Position numbers and translations under genes: made by a program. Of a DNA stretch of 64,000 bases, positions 19,637-29,055 are shown piece after piece; positions within the stretch are counted from its first letter, which is position 1, and the number at the start of each line of letters is the position of its first letter. Source of the DNA: Pseudomonas sp. BMS12 (lineage in GTDB: Bacteria; Pseudomonadota; Gammaproteobacteria; Pseudomonadales; Pseudomonadaceae). The DNA lies in NCBI RefSeq assembly GCF_001592875.1, contig NZ_LSOF01000009.1, forward strand, positions 179,135-243,134, read 5' to 3'. The notes under the pieces are model-generated. The model saw only the letters and a list, made by a program, of their open reading frames with translations. It searched no databases and was not told where the DNA came from.

Positions 19637-21574
19637 ATGTTCGAAATCACTCGCCACCCCGTGCCCGATGCCGTGCGCCAGCGCGCCCTGCTGGACAACG
19701 CGGGTTACCTGCAGCTGTACCAACAGTCCATAGAACAACCGGAAGCGTTCTGGAGCGAGCAGGCCAACAGCTTCCTCGACTGGTTCAAACCCTGGGACGA
19801 ACTGCACCGCAGCGACCTGGCCAAGGGCGAGGCCGAGTGGTTCAAGGGCGGTCAACTCAACGTTGCGCACAACTGCATCGACCGCCATCTGCAAAAGCGC
19901 GGCGAACAGATCGCCATCATCTGGGAAGGTGACAACCCGGCCGAATCCGCGCACATCACCTACAACAAGCTGCACCACAACGTCAGTCGCCTGGCCAACG
20001 TGCTGAAGAGCCGCGGCGTGCAGAAGGGCGACCGGGTGTGCATCTACATGCCGATGATCCCCGAGGCCGCCTACGCCATGCTCGCCTGCACGCGCATCGG
20101 CGCCATCCACTCGGTGGTGTTCGGCGGCTTCTCCCCGGACGCCCTGCGCGACCGCATCCTCGATGCCGACTGCCGCACGGTGATCACCGCCGATGAAGGC
20201 GTACGCGGCGGCAAGTACATTCCGCTGAAGAACAATGTCGACAAGGCCCTGCAGAGCTGCCCCAGCGTTTCCACCGTACTGGTGGTCGAACGTACCCAGG
20301 GCGAGATCGACTGGGTGGAAGGCCGCGACCTCTGGTATCACCAGGCCCTCAAGGACGCCAGCGGCGACTGCCCGGCCGAACCGATGGATGCCGAGGACCC
20401 GCTGTTCATCCTCTATACGTCGGGATCGACCGGCAAACCCAAGGGCGTGCTGCACACCACCGGCGGCTACCTGCTGGGCGCGGCGATGACCCACAAATAC
20501 GTGTTCGACTACCACGAGGGTGACATCTACTGGTGCACCGCCGACGTCGGCTGGGTCACCGGACACAGCTATATCGTCTATGGTCCGCTGGCCAACGGCG
20601 CCACCACCCTGATGTTCGAGGGCGTGCCCAACTACCCGGACGCCTCGCGCTTCTGGCAGGTGATCGACAAGCACCAGGTCAACATCTTCTACACCGCGCC
20701 CACCGCCCTGCGCGCGCTGATGCGCGAGGGCGAGGCACCGGTCAAGGCCACCGAACGCACCAGCCTGCGCCTGCTCGGCAGCGTCGGTGAACCGATTAAC
20801 CCCGAAGCCTGGGAGTGGTACTACAACGTGGTCGGCGACCAACGCTGCCCGATCGTCGACACCTGGTGGCAAACCGAAACCGGCTCGATCCTGATCACCC
20901 CGCTGCCTGGCGCCACTGAGCTCAAGCCCGGCTCGGCCACCCGCCCCTTCTTCGGCGTGCAACCGGTGCTGCTCGACGAGCAGGGCAAGGAGATCGAAGG
21001 GGCAGGCAGCGGCGTACTCGCCATCAAAGCCAGCTGGCCGAGCCAGATTCGCAGCGTCTACGGCGATCACCAGCGCATGATCGACACCTACTTCAAGCCC
21101 TACCCCGGCTACTACTTCACCGGCGATGGCGCGCGCCGCGACGAGGATGGCTACTACTGGATCACCGGCCGGGTGGACGACGTGATCAACGTTTCCGGCC
21201 ACCGCATCGGCACCGCCGAAGTGGAGAGCGCCCTGGTGCTGCACGACGCAGTGGCCGAGGCGGCGGTGGTCGGCTACCCGCACGACCTCAAGGGCCAGGG
21301 CATCTACGCCTACGTCACCCTGATGAAGGGCAGCGAGCCGTCCGAAGCCCTGCAGAAGGAGCTGCTGGCACTGGTCGGCAAGGAGATCGGCAGCTTTGCC
21401 AAACCGGAGCTGATCCAGTGGGCACCGGGCCTGCCGAAGACCCGCTCGGGCAAGATCATGCGGCGCATCCTGCGCAAGATCGCCTGCAACGAGCTGGAGA
21501 ACATGGGCGACACTTCGACCCTGGCCGATCCTTCCGTGGTCGACAACCTGATCGAACAGCGCCTGAACCGCTGA
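19637..21574 (+). CDS. acs: Acetyl-CoA synthetase (AMP-forming)
   Basis: A 645-residue acyl-adenylate-forming enzyme that converts acetate, ATP and CoA to acetyl-CoA. The AMP-binding P-loop-like segment is [12 protein letters not shown] (near residue 261). The acetate-pocket and adenylation motifs DTWWQTETG and [10 protein letters not shown] follow. The C-terminal [11 protein letters not shown] (near residue 600) holds the lysine acetylated for control in this family. The start at 19637 (MFEITRHP) gives the length I recall for P. aeruginosa AcsB (PA4733). The thiolase two genes downstream also uses acetyl-CoA, but linkage is only positional. Confidence 0.95.
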   Translation: MFEITRHPVPDAVRQRALLDNAGYLQLYQQSIEQPEAFWSEQANSFLDWFKPWDELHRSDLAKGEAEWFKGGQLNVAHNCIDRHLQKRGEQIAIIWEGDNPAESAHITYNKLHHNVSRLANVLKSRGVQKGDRVCIYMPMIPEAAYAMLACTRIGAIHSVVFGGFSPDALRDRILDADCRTVITADEGVRGGKYIPLKNNVDKALQSCPSVSTVLVVERTQGEIDWVEGRDLWYHQALKDASGDCPAEPMDAEDPLFILYTSGSTGKPKGVLHTTGGYLLGAAMTHKYVFDYHEGDIYWCTADVGWVTGHSYIVYGPLANGATTLMFEGVPNYPDASRFWQVIDKHQVNIFYTAPTALRALMREGEAPVKATERTSLRLLGSVGEPINPEAWEWYYNVVGDQRCPIVDTWWQTETGSILITPLPGATELKPGSATRPFFGVQPVLLDEQGKEIEGAGSGVLAIKASWPSQIRSVYGDHQRMIDTYFKPYPGYYFTGDGARRDEDGYYWITGRVDDVINVSGHRIGTAEVESALVLHDAVAEAAVVGYPHDLKGQGIYAYVTLMKGSEPSEALQKELLALVGKEIGSFAKPELIQWAPGLPKTRSGKIMRRILRKIACNELENMGDTSTLADPSVVDNLIEQRLNR

Positions 21575-21612
21575 GGGTAGAATGGCGACCCCCTCGCAGG
21601 AGCCGCCTACCC

Positions 21613-22491
21613 ATGGAGTTCGTCCGTCGCAAGATCGAAGCCCAGGTGCTCAGTCTCAGTGGCATCGCCCTCGGCCAGATCGACTTCAGCCAGCCACCCG
21701 GCGACCCTGGCCTGTTCGGCCCGCAGTCTGTGTGCTGGCAAGTGCACGGCGACTTCACCAGCATGATGGTCGGCGGCATCTCCGCTCTGCTGCTGCAGGC
21801 CCTGCACCCGCTGGCGCTGGCCGGCGTGTGGGATCACTCGAATTTCCGCGAGGACCTGATCGGCCGTCTGCGCCGCACCGGGCAGTTCATCTCCGGCACC
21901 ACCTTCGGCTCCACCCGCGATGCCGAATGGCTGATCGACAAGGTACGCACCATCCACCTGCAGGTAGTCGGCAGCGCACCCGATGGCCGCCCCTATGCGG
22001 CGAGTGACCCGGCGCTGCTGACCTGGGTGCACGTGGCCGAAGTCTCCAGCTTCCTCGCAGCGCACCTGCGTTACCGCAACCCGCAGCTGAGCGAAGCCGA
22101 TCAGGACCGCTACTACGCCGAGGTCGCACTGATCGCCGAACGCCTGGGCGCCGAAAACGTGCCGCGTTCGCGCTCCGCGGTAGCCGCCTACCTCGCCGAG
22201 GCCCGCCCGCAACTGCTCTGCGATGAACGCTCGCGGGAAATCCTGCGCATCCTCAAGGGCGCACCGGCCCCCAGTGCGCTGGCAGTACCGGTAGGCAGGC
22301 TGCTGATGCAGGCTGGCGTCGACCTGCTGCCGGACTGGGCTCAGGCCATGCTCGACACCCGCATCGGCGCAGTGCAGAGCCGCGCCATCCGCAGCGGCGT
22401 CAACAGCCTGGCACCGACCCTGCGCTGGGCGGTACGTGGTGGCGCCGTGCATCGCGCCCGCCAGCGCCTGGGCCTGCCAGCCAGGGGCTGA
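21613..22491 (+). CDS. MpaB/rubber-oxygenase-family protein (DUF2236)
   Basis: A 292-residue protein of the DUF2236 / ER-bound oxygenase MpaB-like family, whose studied members bind heme b. The conserved stretch HPLALAGVWDHSNF (near residue 60) with a following FREDLIGRLRRT carries the His and Arg residues typical of the family, and a WVHVAEVSSF segment lies near residue 138. There is no clear signal peptide. It starts 38 bases after acs with AGGAG upstream, so it may be co-transcribed with acs. The substrate is unknown; I make no pathway claim. Confidence 0.82.
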   Translation: MEFVRRKIEAQVLSLSGIALGQIDFSQPPGDPGLFGPQSVCWQVHGDFTSMMVGGISALLLQALHPLALAGVWDHSNFREDLIGRLRRTGQFISGTTFGSTRDAEWLIDKVRTIHLQVVGSAPDGRPYAASDPALLTWVHVAEVSSFLAAHLRYRNPQLSEADQDRYYAEVALIAERLGAENVPRSRSAVAAYLAEARPQLLCDERSREILRILKGAPAPSALAVPVGRLLMQAGVDLLPDWAQAMLDTRIGAVQSRAIRSGVNSLAPTLRWAVRGGAVHRARQRLGLPARG

Positions 22492-22588
22492 CCGGCCAGT
22501 TCGCGTGCTGGTCGCGGCGGAACAGGCTATGCCACCATAACGCCCCCGTCGCGCCTACACTGCGCAGCCCGAATTCGAGGAGCCTGTC

Positions 22589-23767
22589 ATGCAAGAAGTC
22601 GTCATCGTCGCCGCCACCCGTACCGCCATTGGCAGCTTCCAGGGTTCCCTGGCCAACGTGCCGGCCGTCGACCTGGGCGCCGCCGTGATCAAGCAGCTGC
22701 TGGCACAAACCGGCCTCAACCCGGCCGAAGTCGATGAAGTACTGCTCGGCCACGTACTCACCGCCGGCGCCGGGCAGAACACCGCGCGCCAGGCCGCAAT
22801 CCAGGCCGGCCTACCGCACGCCGTACCGGCCATGACCCTGAACAAGGTCTGCGGCTCGGGCCTCAAGGCCCTGCACCTGGGCGCCCAGGCGATTCGCTGC
22901 GGCGACGCCGAGGTAATCATCGCCGGCGGCATGGAGAACATGAGCCTGGCGCCCTACGTCATGCCTGCCGCCCGCACCGGCCTGCGCATGGGCCACGGTA
23001 AGCTCATCGACACGATGATCCAGGACGGCCTGTGGGACGCCTTCAACGACTACCACATGGGCATCACCGCCGAGAACCTGGTCGAAAAATACGGCATCAG
23101 CCGTGACGCCCAGGATGCCTTCGCCGCCGCCTCGCAGCAGAAGGCCTGCGCCGCCATCGAGGCCGGGCGCTTCGCCGATGAAATCACCCCGGTCCTGATC
23201 CCCTCGCGCAAGGGCGATCCGGTCAGCTTCGCCACCGACGAGCAGCCGCGCGCCGGCACCACCGCCGAATCCCTGGGCAAGCTCAAGCCGGCGTTCAAGA
23301 AGGACGGCAGCGTCACCGCCGGCAACGCCTCCAGCCTCAACGACGGCGCCGCCGCCGTACTGCTGATGAGCGCCGAGAAAGCCAAGGCCCTCGGCCTGCC
23401 GGTGCTGGCCAAGATCGCCGCCTACGCCAATGCTGGCGTCGACCCTGCAATCATGGGCATCGGCCCGGTGTCGGCGACCCAGCGCTGCCTGGAGAAGGCT
23501 GGCTGGCAGCTGGCCGACCTCGACCTGATCGAAGCCAACGAGGCCTTCGCCGCCCAGGCTCTGTCGGTGGGCCAGGAGCTGGGCTGGGACGCCAGCAAGG
23601 TCAACGTCAACGGTGGCGCCATCGCCCTAGGCCACCCGATCGGCGCCTCCGGCTGCCGGGTGCTGGTGACCCTGCTGCACGAGATGCTCAAGCGCGACGC
23701 CAAGAAGGGCCTGGCCACCCTGTGCATCGGTGGCGGCCAGGGCGTAGCGCTGGCGATTGAGCGCTAA
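22589..23767 (+). CDS. Acetyl-CoA C-acetyltransferase (thiolase II)
   Basis: A 392-residue biosynthetic-type thiolase that condenses two acetyl-CoA to acetoacetyl-CoA. The nucleophile is Cys88 in [11 protein letters not shown]. The other signatures are [17 protein letters not shown] and the C-terminal [12 protein letters not shown] with Cys378. A GAGGAG ribosome-binding site supports the start at 22589. It is preceded by acs and the MpaB-like gene and followed by a terminator. It resembles AtoB/PhaA/PhbA, but no PHB or acetoacetate genes are adjacent, so I leave the symbol blank. Confidence 0.93.
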   Translation: MQEVVIVAATRTAIGSFQGSLANVPAVDLGAAVIKQLLAQTGLNPAEVDEVLLGHVLTAGAGQNTARQAAIQAGLPHAVPAMTLNKVCGSGLKALHLGAQAIRCGDAEVIIAGGMENMSLAPYVMPAARTGLRMGHGKLIDTMIQDGLWDAFNDYHMGITAENLVEKYGISRDAQDAFAAASQQKACAAIEAGRFADEITPVLIPSRKGDPVSFATDEQPRAGTTAESLGKLKPAFKKDGSVTAGNASSLNDGAAAVLLMSAEKAKALGLPVLAKIAAYANAGVDPAIMGIGPVSATQRCLEKAGWQLADLDLIEANEAFAAQALSVGQELGWDASKVNVNGGAIALGHPIGASGCRVLVTLLHEMLKRDAKKGLATLCIGGGQGVALAIER

Positions 23768-23880
23768 AGGTTACGCCCAACGCTCGCATTCGCGGTGTCG
23801 GCGGCGCGTGCCGTAGGCGGCCTTTCTGCGCACCGCCTCCCTGCGACCACGAGCGCTGCATGCGACTGATCACAGAGTAA

Positions 23881-23905
23881 CGTCGGCCTAGTGCCGGCGT
23901 TTTTC
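23881..23905 (+). terminator. Terminator downstream of the thiolase gene
   Basis: CGTCGGC and GCCGGCG form a 7-bp stem (one G-U pair) with loop CTAGT, followed by TTTTTC, about 115 bases after the thiolase stop. Confidence 0.82.
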
Positions 23906-23942
23906 TTGGTAAACTGCGCGCCCTTTTGCCGAGACGCCGCGC

Positions 23943-24959
23943 ATGTCCTCTCTCCATCAGGCGCTGCGCGCCGCTCTCGATTCTCGCCAACCACTGCTCG
24001 CCGAACTGCACCAGCAGGGCACCGACTGCTACCGCCTGTTCCACGGCAGCCAGGAAGGCGCCCCCGGCCTCACCGCCGACCGCTACGGCCCACAGCTGCT
24101 GGTCCAGAGTTTTCACCAGCCACTGCAGCTCGACGCCCTGCTCGACCTGCATGCCAGCATCGGCGAACAGCTGGGCCTCGATCTGCAGCTGGTCTACAAC
24201 GACCGCTCCGGTGGCAATTCGCGCATCGACCGCCGTGACCCGGTGTACCAGGCCGCCCCCGAAGCGCTGGAAGATCTGATCGGCCAGGAATGGGGCCTGA
24301 ATTACAGGGTACGCGGCCGCCATCCGGGCCAGGATCCGCTGCTGTTCCTCGACCTGCGCAACGCCCGCGGCTGGATCAAGGCCAACAGCGCTGGCAAGTC
24401 GGTGCTCAACCTGTTTGCCTACACCTGCGGTGTCGGCCTCTGTGCCGCGGCCGGCGGCGCCAGCGAAGTAGTCAACCTGGACTTCGCCGAAGGCAACCTG
24501 GCCGTGGGCAAGGAGAACGGCGCGCTGAACCCCGAGCTGACGCCGATGCAGTTCATTCAGTCCGACTACTTCCCGGCCATTCGCCAACTGGCCGGTCTAC
24601 CCATCGCCAGCCGCCGTGGCCACAAGCTGCCCGCTTACCCACGCCTGCAACAGCGCCAGTTCGACCTGGTATTTCTCGATCCACCGGCCTGGGCCAAGAG
24701 CGCCTTCGGCACGGTCGACCTGCTGCGCGACTACCAGAGCCTGCTCAAACCGGCGATCCTGGCCACCGCTGAGAACGGCACCCTGGTGTGCTGCAACAAC
24801 CTGGCAAAAGTGAGCATGGACGACTGGCGGCCCCAGGTGCTGCGCTGTGCGGAGAAACTCGGCCGCCCCGTGCGCGAATGGCAACAGATTGCCCCTGCTG
24901 CCGACTTCCCCTCACGCGACGGCCAGCCGCCACTGAAGACCCTGGTTCTGCATTTCTGA
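23943..24959 (+). CDS. Class I SAM-dependent methyltransferase, RlmI/RlmK-like
   Basis: A 338-residue methyltransferase. A short N-terminal region with GLTADRYGPQLLVQ is typical of the RlmI/RlmK group. The Rossmann SAM motif is LNLFAYTCGVGL (near residue 155). VNLDFAEGN is motif II-like, and FLDPPAWAKSAFG (near residue 245) is the [DN]PP catalytic loop. Relatives methylate cytosine or guanine in 23S rRNA, but this one lacks the full N-terminal PUA domain of RlmI, so the exact target is open. It follows the thiolase terminator and stands as its own unit. Confidence 0.85.
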   Translation: MSSLHQALRAALDSRQPLLAELHQQGTDCYRLFHGSQEGAPGLTADRYGPQLLVQSFHQPLQLDALLDLHASIGEQLGLDLQLVYNDRSGGNSRIDRRDPVYQAAPEALEDLIGQEWGLNYRVRGRHPGQDPLLFLDLRNARGWIKANSAGKSVLNLFAYTCGVGLCAAAGGASEVVNLDFAEGNLAVGKENGALNPELTPMQFIQSDYFPAIRQLAGLPIASRRGHKLPAYPRLQQRQFDLVFLDPPAWAKSAFGTVDLLRDYQSLLKPAILATAENGTLVCCNNLAKVSMDDWRPQVLRCAEKLGRPVREWQQIAPAADFPSRDGQPPLKTLVLHF

Positions 24960-25048
24960 TCTAGCGCGTGAGCACTCTGATGGCCCACAGGGTTGCCGGA
25001 GCCATGCCATACTTCCCGGCACCTCAGCCTGGAAGATGAAGCTGCCAC

Positions 25049-28000
25049 ATGCCCAAAGGATTGAAAAACACGGCCTGCGCGCTCGTGATCGCCTTCGCCC
25101 TCTATAGCCTGCTGGGCTTCCTGATCCTGCCTGGCGTCGCCCTGCGCATCGCCAACCAGCAGCTCGCCGAGCTGGCCACCGTACCGGCGAAGTTGCAGCG
25201 CATCGAGCTCAATCCCTTCTCCCTGGAGCTGCAACTCTGGGGCCTGCAGATAGGCGAAGCCGAGAAGCCGCAGGTGGCCTTTCAGCGCCTGTACGCCAAC
25301 CTGCAGCTGGATAGCCTGTGGAGTGGCGCCCTGCACCTGACCGACATCGAGCTGGAACAGGCCCATGCCGAGGTGCTGTTCGCCAAGGACGGCACGCTCA
25401 ACCTGACCCAGCTGTTCAAGCTGCCACCCAGTGAGACCAAGTCGGACGACGAGGCTGCCAGCGACCCCTTCCCGCTGCGCATCGAGCGCATCGAACTGAT
25501 CGAGAACGGCCTGCATTTCGCGGATCTGCGCCCTAGCGAGGCGGTGGAATTCGTTTACGACTCGCTCAATCTGGAGCTGAACAACCTCAGCACCCTGCCC
25601 AACGACAACGCAGAGATGAACCTGGTGGCGACCGGTCCCTACGGCGGACGCGTCGACTGGCAAGGCCAGATCAGCCTGACGCCGATTGCCTCCAAGGGGC
25701 ACGTCAAGATCACTGACGGCAAACTCACAGGTGTCTGGCCCTACGTGCGCGACGCCGTGCCCCTGGTCCTGCAAGACGGCATCGTCAGCCTGGACAGCGA
25801 CTATTCGCTGAGCCTGGCCGAGGGCACCGAACTGCTGCTCAGCAATCTGAACATCGGCCTGGCACCCTTCGCCATCGACAGCCCGGCCGGGAAGCCGCTG
25901 GTTCGCCTGGAACGCCTGGACGTCAGCGAAACCAGCCTGGATCTGGCCAAACAACAGGTCATCGTCGGCAAAGTACGCAGCCATAACCTGGAAACCTGGG
26001 CCGCCCGCGAAGCCGATGGTCAGCTCGACTGGCAGAAACTGTTCGCCAGCCATAGCAAGCCAGTAGCCGAACCGACTGAGCCGCCCACCACGAACACCGC
26101 GACGCCTGCTGCAAGTGAGGGTGGCGCCGGTTCGGAGCCAAAACCCGTAGCAAGTGAGCCCGCTGCCGAGCCGGCGGCGCAGCCCGCGCCCCCGGTGGCC
26201 GATACCAGCGACGCGCCACCAGCTCCGAGCGAGGCCCAACCCACCAAGCCCTGGCAAGTTCTGCTGCGCGACGTGCAACTACGCAAGTATCAAGTTCACC
26301 TGGTCGACAAGGCTGCCGGAAAGCAGGAAGTCAAACTCGACCTGGCCCCGCTCAACCTGGACATCACCGACTTCGACAGCCTGGGCACCTCGCCTTTTGG
26401 CCTCAAACTGGATACCGGGCTGAACAAGAATGGTCAGCTCAAGGTCGACGGCCAGGTGCAGATCAGCCCCACCTGGGCCAAGTTGCAAGTGGTCAGCCGC
26501 GACATCGACCTGCGTCTGGCCCAGGCCTATATCGAGCCCTTCGCACGCCTGGAGCTACGCAGCGGCATGCTCGGCAGCGAGCTGGCCGTCGACCTGAAAA
26601 GCGTAGAGCCACTGGCCTTCAGCATCGCCGGCAGCGCCGAGGTCGGCCAACTGCATACCCTGGACACCATCAAGAATCGCGACTTTCTCAAGTGGCAACA
26701 GCTGCAGGTGAGCGGGCTCGACTACCGCCATGGCGAAGGCCTGGCGATCCAGCAGGTCAATCTGCAGCAGCCCTATGTACGCTTCATCATCAACGAGAAC
26801 CTGACCACCAACGTCAGCGACCTGATGATCCCGCAACCGGCAGAGTCGGACGCCAAACCCACGCAGAGCAACAAGCCACTGCCGATCCGCATCGGCGGCA
26901 TCGCCATCAAGGACGGCTCGGCCAACTTCGCCGACTTCAGCCTGACGCCCAACTTCGCCACTGCCATCCAGCAGCTCAATGGCCAGATCGGCACCCTCGA
27001 CAACCAGAGCCCGAAAACCGCCAGCGTCGATATCACCGGCAAGGTCGACAAGTACGCGCCGGTCAGTATCAAGGGCGGGCTGACGCCGTTCGACCCGATG
27101 AACAGCCTGGATATCGCCACCAGCTTCAAGAACGTCGAGCTGACCACCCTCACCCCCTATTCCGGCAAGTTCGCCGGCTATCGCATCCGCAAGGGTCGCC
27201 TCAATCTGGACCTGCACTACCAGATCGAGAAAGGCCTGCTCAATGCCGATAACAAGCTGCTGCTGGAAGACCTGCAGCTGGGCGAGAAGGTCGACAGCAA
27301 GGATGCGGTGGATCTGCCGATCCGCCTGGCCGTGGCCCTGCTCAAGGATACCCAGGGCAATATCGACATCCAGCTACCGGTCAAGGGCGACCTCAACAAC
27401 CCCGAATTCAGCGTCATGCCTATCGTCTGGCAGACCTTGCGCAATCTGGTACTACGCGCGGCCCAGGCCCCGTTCAAGTTCATCGCCGGACTGGTCGGCG
27501 GCGGCAGCGAAGATCTCAGTCAGGTGCAGTTCGCCGCCGGCAGCAGCGAACTGGACGGCCCGGCACAGAAGACCCTGGATACCCTGGCCGCAGCCCTCAA
27601 GGAACGCCCGGTGCTACGCCTGGAGGTCGAGGGTATGAGCGCCAGCGCCAGCGACGGCCCCCTGCTGGCCGAACAACGCCTGGAGCGCGAATACCAGAAC
27701 ACCCAGTACAAGATGCTGCAACGCAGTGGCGACAAGGTGCCCGCCGAGCCAGCACTGCTGGTAGTGGACGAGGACGACAAGCCGGTGCTGCTGGAAGGCA
27801 TCTACCGCACTCGCCTGAAGCAGCAGCCGCCGGCCGAGTGGAAGGAATTGCCGGATGAAGAGCGCACGGCGAAGATGCGCGACGCCGTCCTGCAGTCCTG
27901 GGCCAAGAGCGAACTGCTGCTGCGTCAGCTGGGCCAGGCTCGCGCCGCCAGCATCAAGGACTACCTGGTGGAGCGCGGCGGCCTGGAAGACCAGCGCATC

Positions 28001-28078
28001 TACCTGCTCGATGTGGGCCTGACGGAAGGTGCCACCAGCACCCCCGTCGGTACTGCGCTGCATCTGGGAAGTCTGTGA
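25049..28078 (+). CDS. Large DUF748 / AsmA-like envelope protein
   Basis: A 1009-residue protein with one N-terminal membrane anchor (about residues 8-28), then long beta-rich repeats of the DUF748/AsmA type, which should lie in the periplasm. A low-complexity Ala/Pro/Glu linker sits at about residues 335-390 between two beta-rich halves. The last 180 residues contain a VQFAAGSSELDGPAQKTLD stretch that resembles the start of an OmpA-like peptidoglycan-binding fold. AsmA-like proteins are proposed lipid-transfer bridges between membranes; this is inference for this member. It heads a run with three DUF2845 genes, the first starting at or just after its stop. GGAAG precedes the start. Confidence 0.85.
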   Translation: MPKGLKNTACALVIAFALYSLLGFLILPGVALRIANQQLAELATVPAKLQRIELNPFSLELQLWGLQIGEAEKPQVAFQRLYANLQLDSLWSGALHLTDIELEQAHAEVLFAKDGTLNLTQLFKLPPSETKSDDEAASDPFPLRIERIELIENGLHFADLRPSEAVEFVYDSLNLELNNLSTLPNDNAEMNLVATGPYGGRVDWQGQISLTPIASKGHVKITDGKLTGVWPYVRDAVPLVLQDGIVSLDSDYSLSLAEGTELLLSNLNIGLAPFAIDSPAGKPLVRLERLDVSETSLDLAKQQVIVGKVRSHNLETWAAREADGQLDWQKLFASHSKPVAEPTEPPTTNTATPAASEGGAGSEPKPVASEPAAEPAAQPAPPVADTSDAPPAPSEAQPTKPWQVLLRDVQLRKYQVHLVDKAAGKQEVKLDLAPLNLDITDFDSLGTSPFGLKLDTGLNKNGQLKVDGQVQISPTWAKLQVVSRDIDLRLAQAYIEPFARLELRSGMLGSELAVDLKSVEPLAFSIAGSAEVGQLHTLDTIKNRDFLKWQQLQVSGLDYRHGEGLAIQQVNLQQPYVRFIINENLTTNVSDLMIPQPAESDAKPTQSNKPLPIRIGGIAIKDGSANFADFSLTPNFATAIQQLNGQIGTLDNQSPKTASVDITGKVDKYAPVSIKGGLTPFDPMNSLDIATSFKNVELTTLTPYSGKFAGYRIRKGRLNLDLHYQIEKGLLNADNKLLLEDLQLGEKVDSKDAVDLPIRLAVALLKDTQGNIDIQLPVKGDLNNPEFSVMPIVWQTLRNLVLRAAQAPFKFIAGLVGGGSEDLSQVQFAAGSSELDGPAQKTLDTLAAALKERPVLRLEVEGMSASASDGPLLAEQRLEREYQNTQYKMLQRSGDKVPAEPALLVVDEDDKPVLLEGIYRTRLKQQPPAEWKELPDEERTAKMRDAVLQSWAKSELLLRQLGQARAASIKDYLVERGGLEDQRIYLLDVGLTEGATSTPVGTALHLGSL

Positions 28079-28080
28079 TC

Positions 28081-28368
28081 ATGCGCCTTGCGGTTGCCCT
28101 CGCCATGTTGCTGGCGGCTGGTCAAATCCAGGCTGACAGCCTGCGCTGTGGCAGCAAGCTGGTCAGTGTCGGCGACCGCGCATTCGAGGTGGAGAACAAA
28201 TGTGGTGCGCCAACCTATCGCGACATTGTCGGCTACACGTTGGGTGGCTACGATCGCCGCGAGTACCGGGTAGAAGAATGGGTCTACGGACCGGATAACG
28301 GCATGCTCAGCATCCTCACGTTCGAAGGCAATCGTCTCACCCGTATCGAACGCAAGCGCAACGACTAA
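28081..28368 (+). CDS. DUF2845 small periplasmic protein, copy 1
   Basis: A 95-residue secreted protein. A signal peptide (1-18, ending AAGQIQA before DSLRCG) is followed by the DUF2845 pattern LRCG...VGD...KCGAP, with Cys23 and Cys41 likely to form a disulfide, and then EEWVYGPDNGM and a basic end. It starts two bases after the DUF748 stop; a GTG at 28075 overlapping that stop is an alternative. Function is unknown for the family. It is the first of three paralogues in a row. Confidence 0.85.
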   Translation: MRLAVALAMLLAAGQIQADSLRCGSKLVSVGDRAFEVENKCGAPTYRDIVGYTLGGYDRREYRVEEWVYGPDNGMLSILTFEGNRLTRIERKRND

Positions 28369-28402
28369 CCCAGCCCCACTACCCGCTCGAGTCGACACCC
28401 AG

Positions 28403-28705
28403 ATGCGTACTGCAATACTGCTCGCCATAACCCTTGCCCTGAGTGAAACTGCCACCGCGAGCTCGACACTCAGGTGCGGTACTGGCCTGGTCAGCACTGG
28501 CGACCTGGCCAGCGAGCTGCGGAGCAAATGCGGTGAACCGGTGAGCCAGAGCTTCCTTGGCTACCGGGAAGTCAGCGACTATTACGGCACGATTACCGAG
28601 GTCGCTATTGAAGAGTGGGTCTACGGCCCCAGAAACGGCATGTATTATTTCCTCCGCTTGGAAGGCAACCGCCTGATCAAGATCGAGAGCAAACGCAAAA
28701 ACTGA
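28403..28705 (+). CDS. DUF2845 small periplasmic protein, copy 2
   Basis: A 100-residue paralogue of its neighbours with a signal peptide (about 1-19), two conserved cysteines in LRCGTGLVSTGD and RSKCGEP, the EEWVYGP core and a basic C-terminus. It starts 34 bases after copy 1. The middle part (REVSDYYGTITEV) differs from the other copies, so this is an old duplication and not a recent one. Function unknown. Confidence 0.85.
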   Translation: MRTAILLAITLALSETATASSTLRCGTGLVSTGDLASELRSKCGEPVSQSFLGYREVSDYYGTITEVAIEEWVYGPRNGMYYFLRLEGNRLIKIESKRKN

Positions 28706-28733
28706 CATCAACCACTACACAAGGATGAACTTC

Positions 28734-29030
28734 ATGAAAGGGAAAACCCTGCTCATCGGCAGCCTGCTGCTCGCCTTCAGCGCCACCAGCCATGCTGACT
28801 CCCTACGTTGCGCCAAAGGCATTGTCAGCACCGGCGACCGCAGTGTGGAAGTGCTGAGCAAGTGCGGAGAGCCGGCCAGCAAAGCCGTCACCGGCTATGT
28901 CGTCAGTGAACGACAGAACCTTGAGGTACCGCAGGAAGAGTGGATCTACACGCCGGAAGGCGGCATGCAGTACTTCCTGCTGATCGAGGGCGGCGTTCTG
29001 ACCCGCATCGATAGCAAGCGAGGCAGCTAA
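28734..29030 (+). CDS. DUF2845 small periplasmic protein, copy 3
   Basis: A 98-residue paralogue with a signal peptide ending SATSHA before DSLRC, the cysteine pair in LRCAKG and LSKCGEP, and EEWIYTPEGGM. The ATG at 28734 is preferred over the one at 28725, because the AAGGA ribosome-binding site would touch the latter. It is followed 25 bases later by the rhomboid gene. Function unknown. Confidence 0.85.
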   Translation: MKGKTLLIGSLLLAFSATSHADSLRCAKGIVSTGDRSVEVLSKCGEPASKAVTGYVVSERQNLEVPQEEWIYTPEGGMQYFLLIEGGVLTRIDSKRGS

Positions 29031-29055
29031 CTGCCGAGCGACAAGGACGTAGCTA

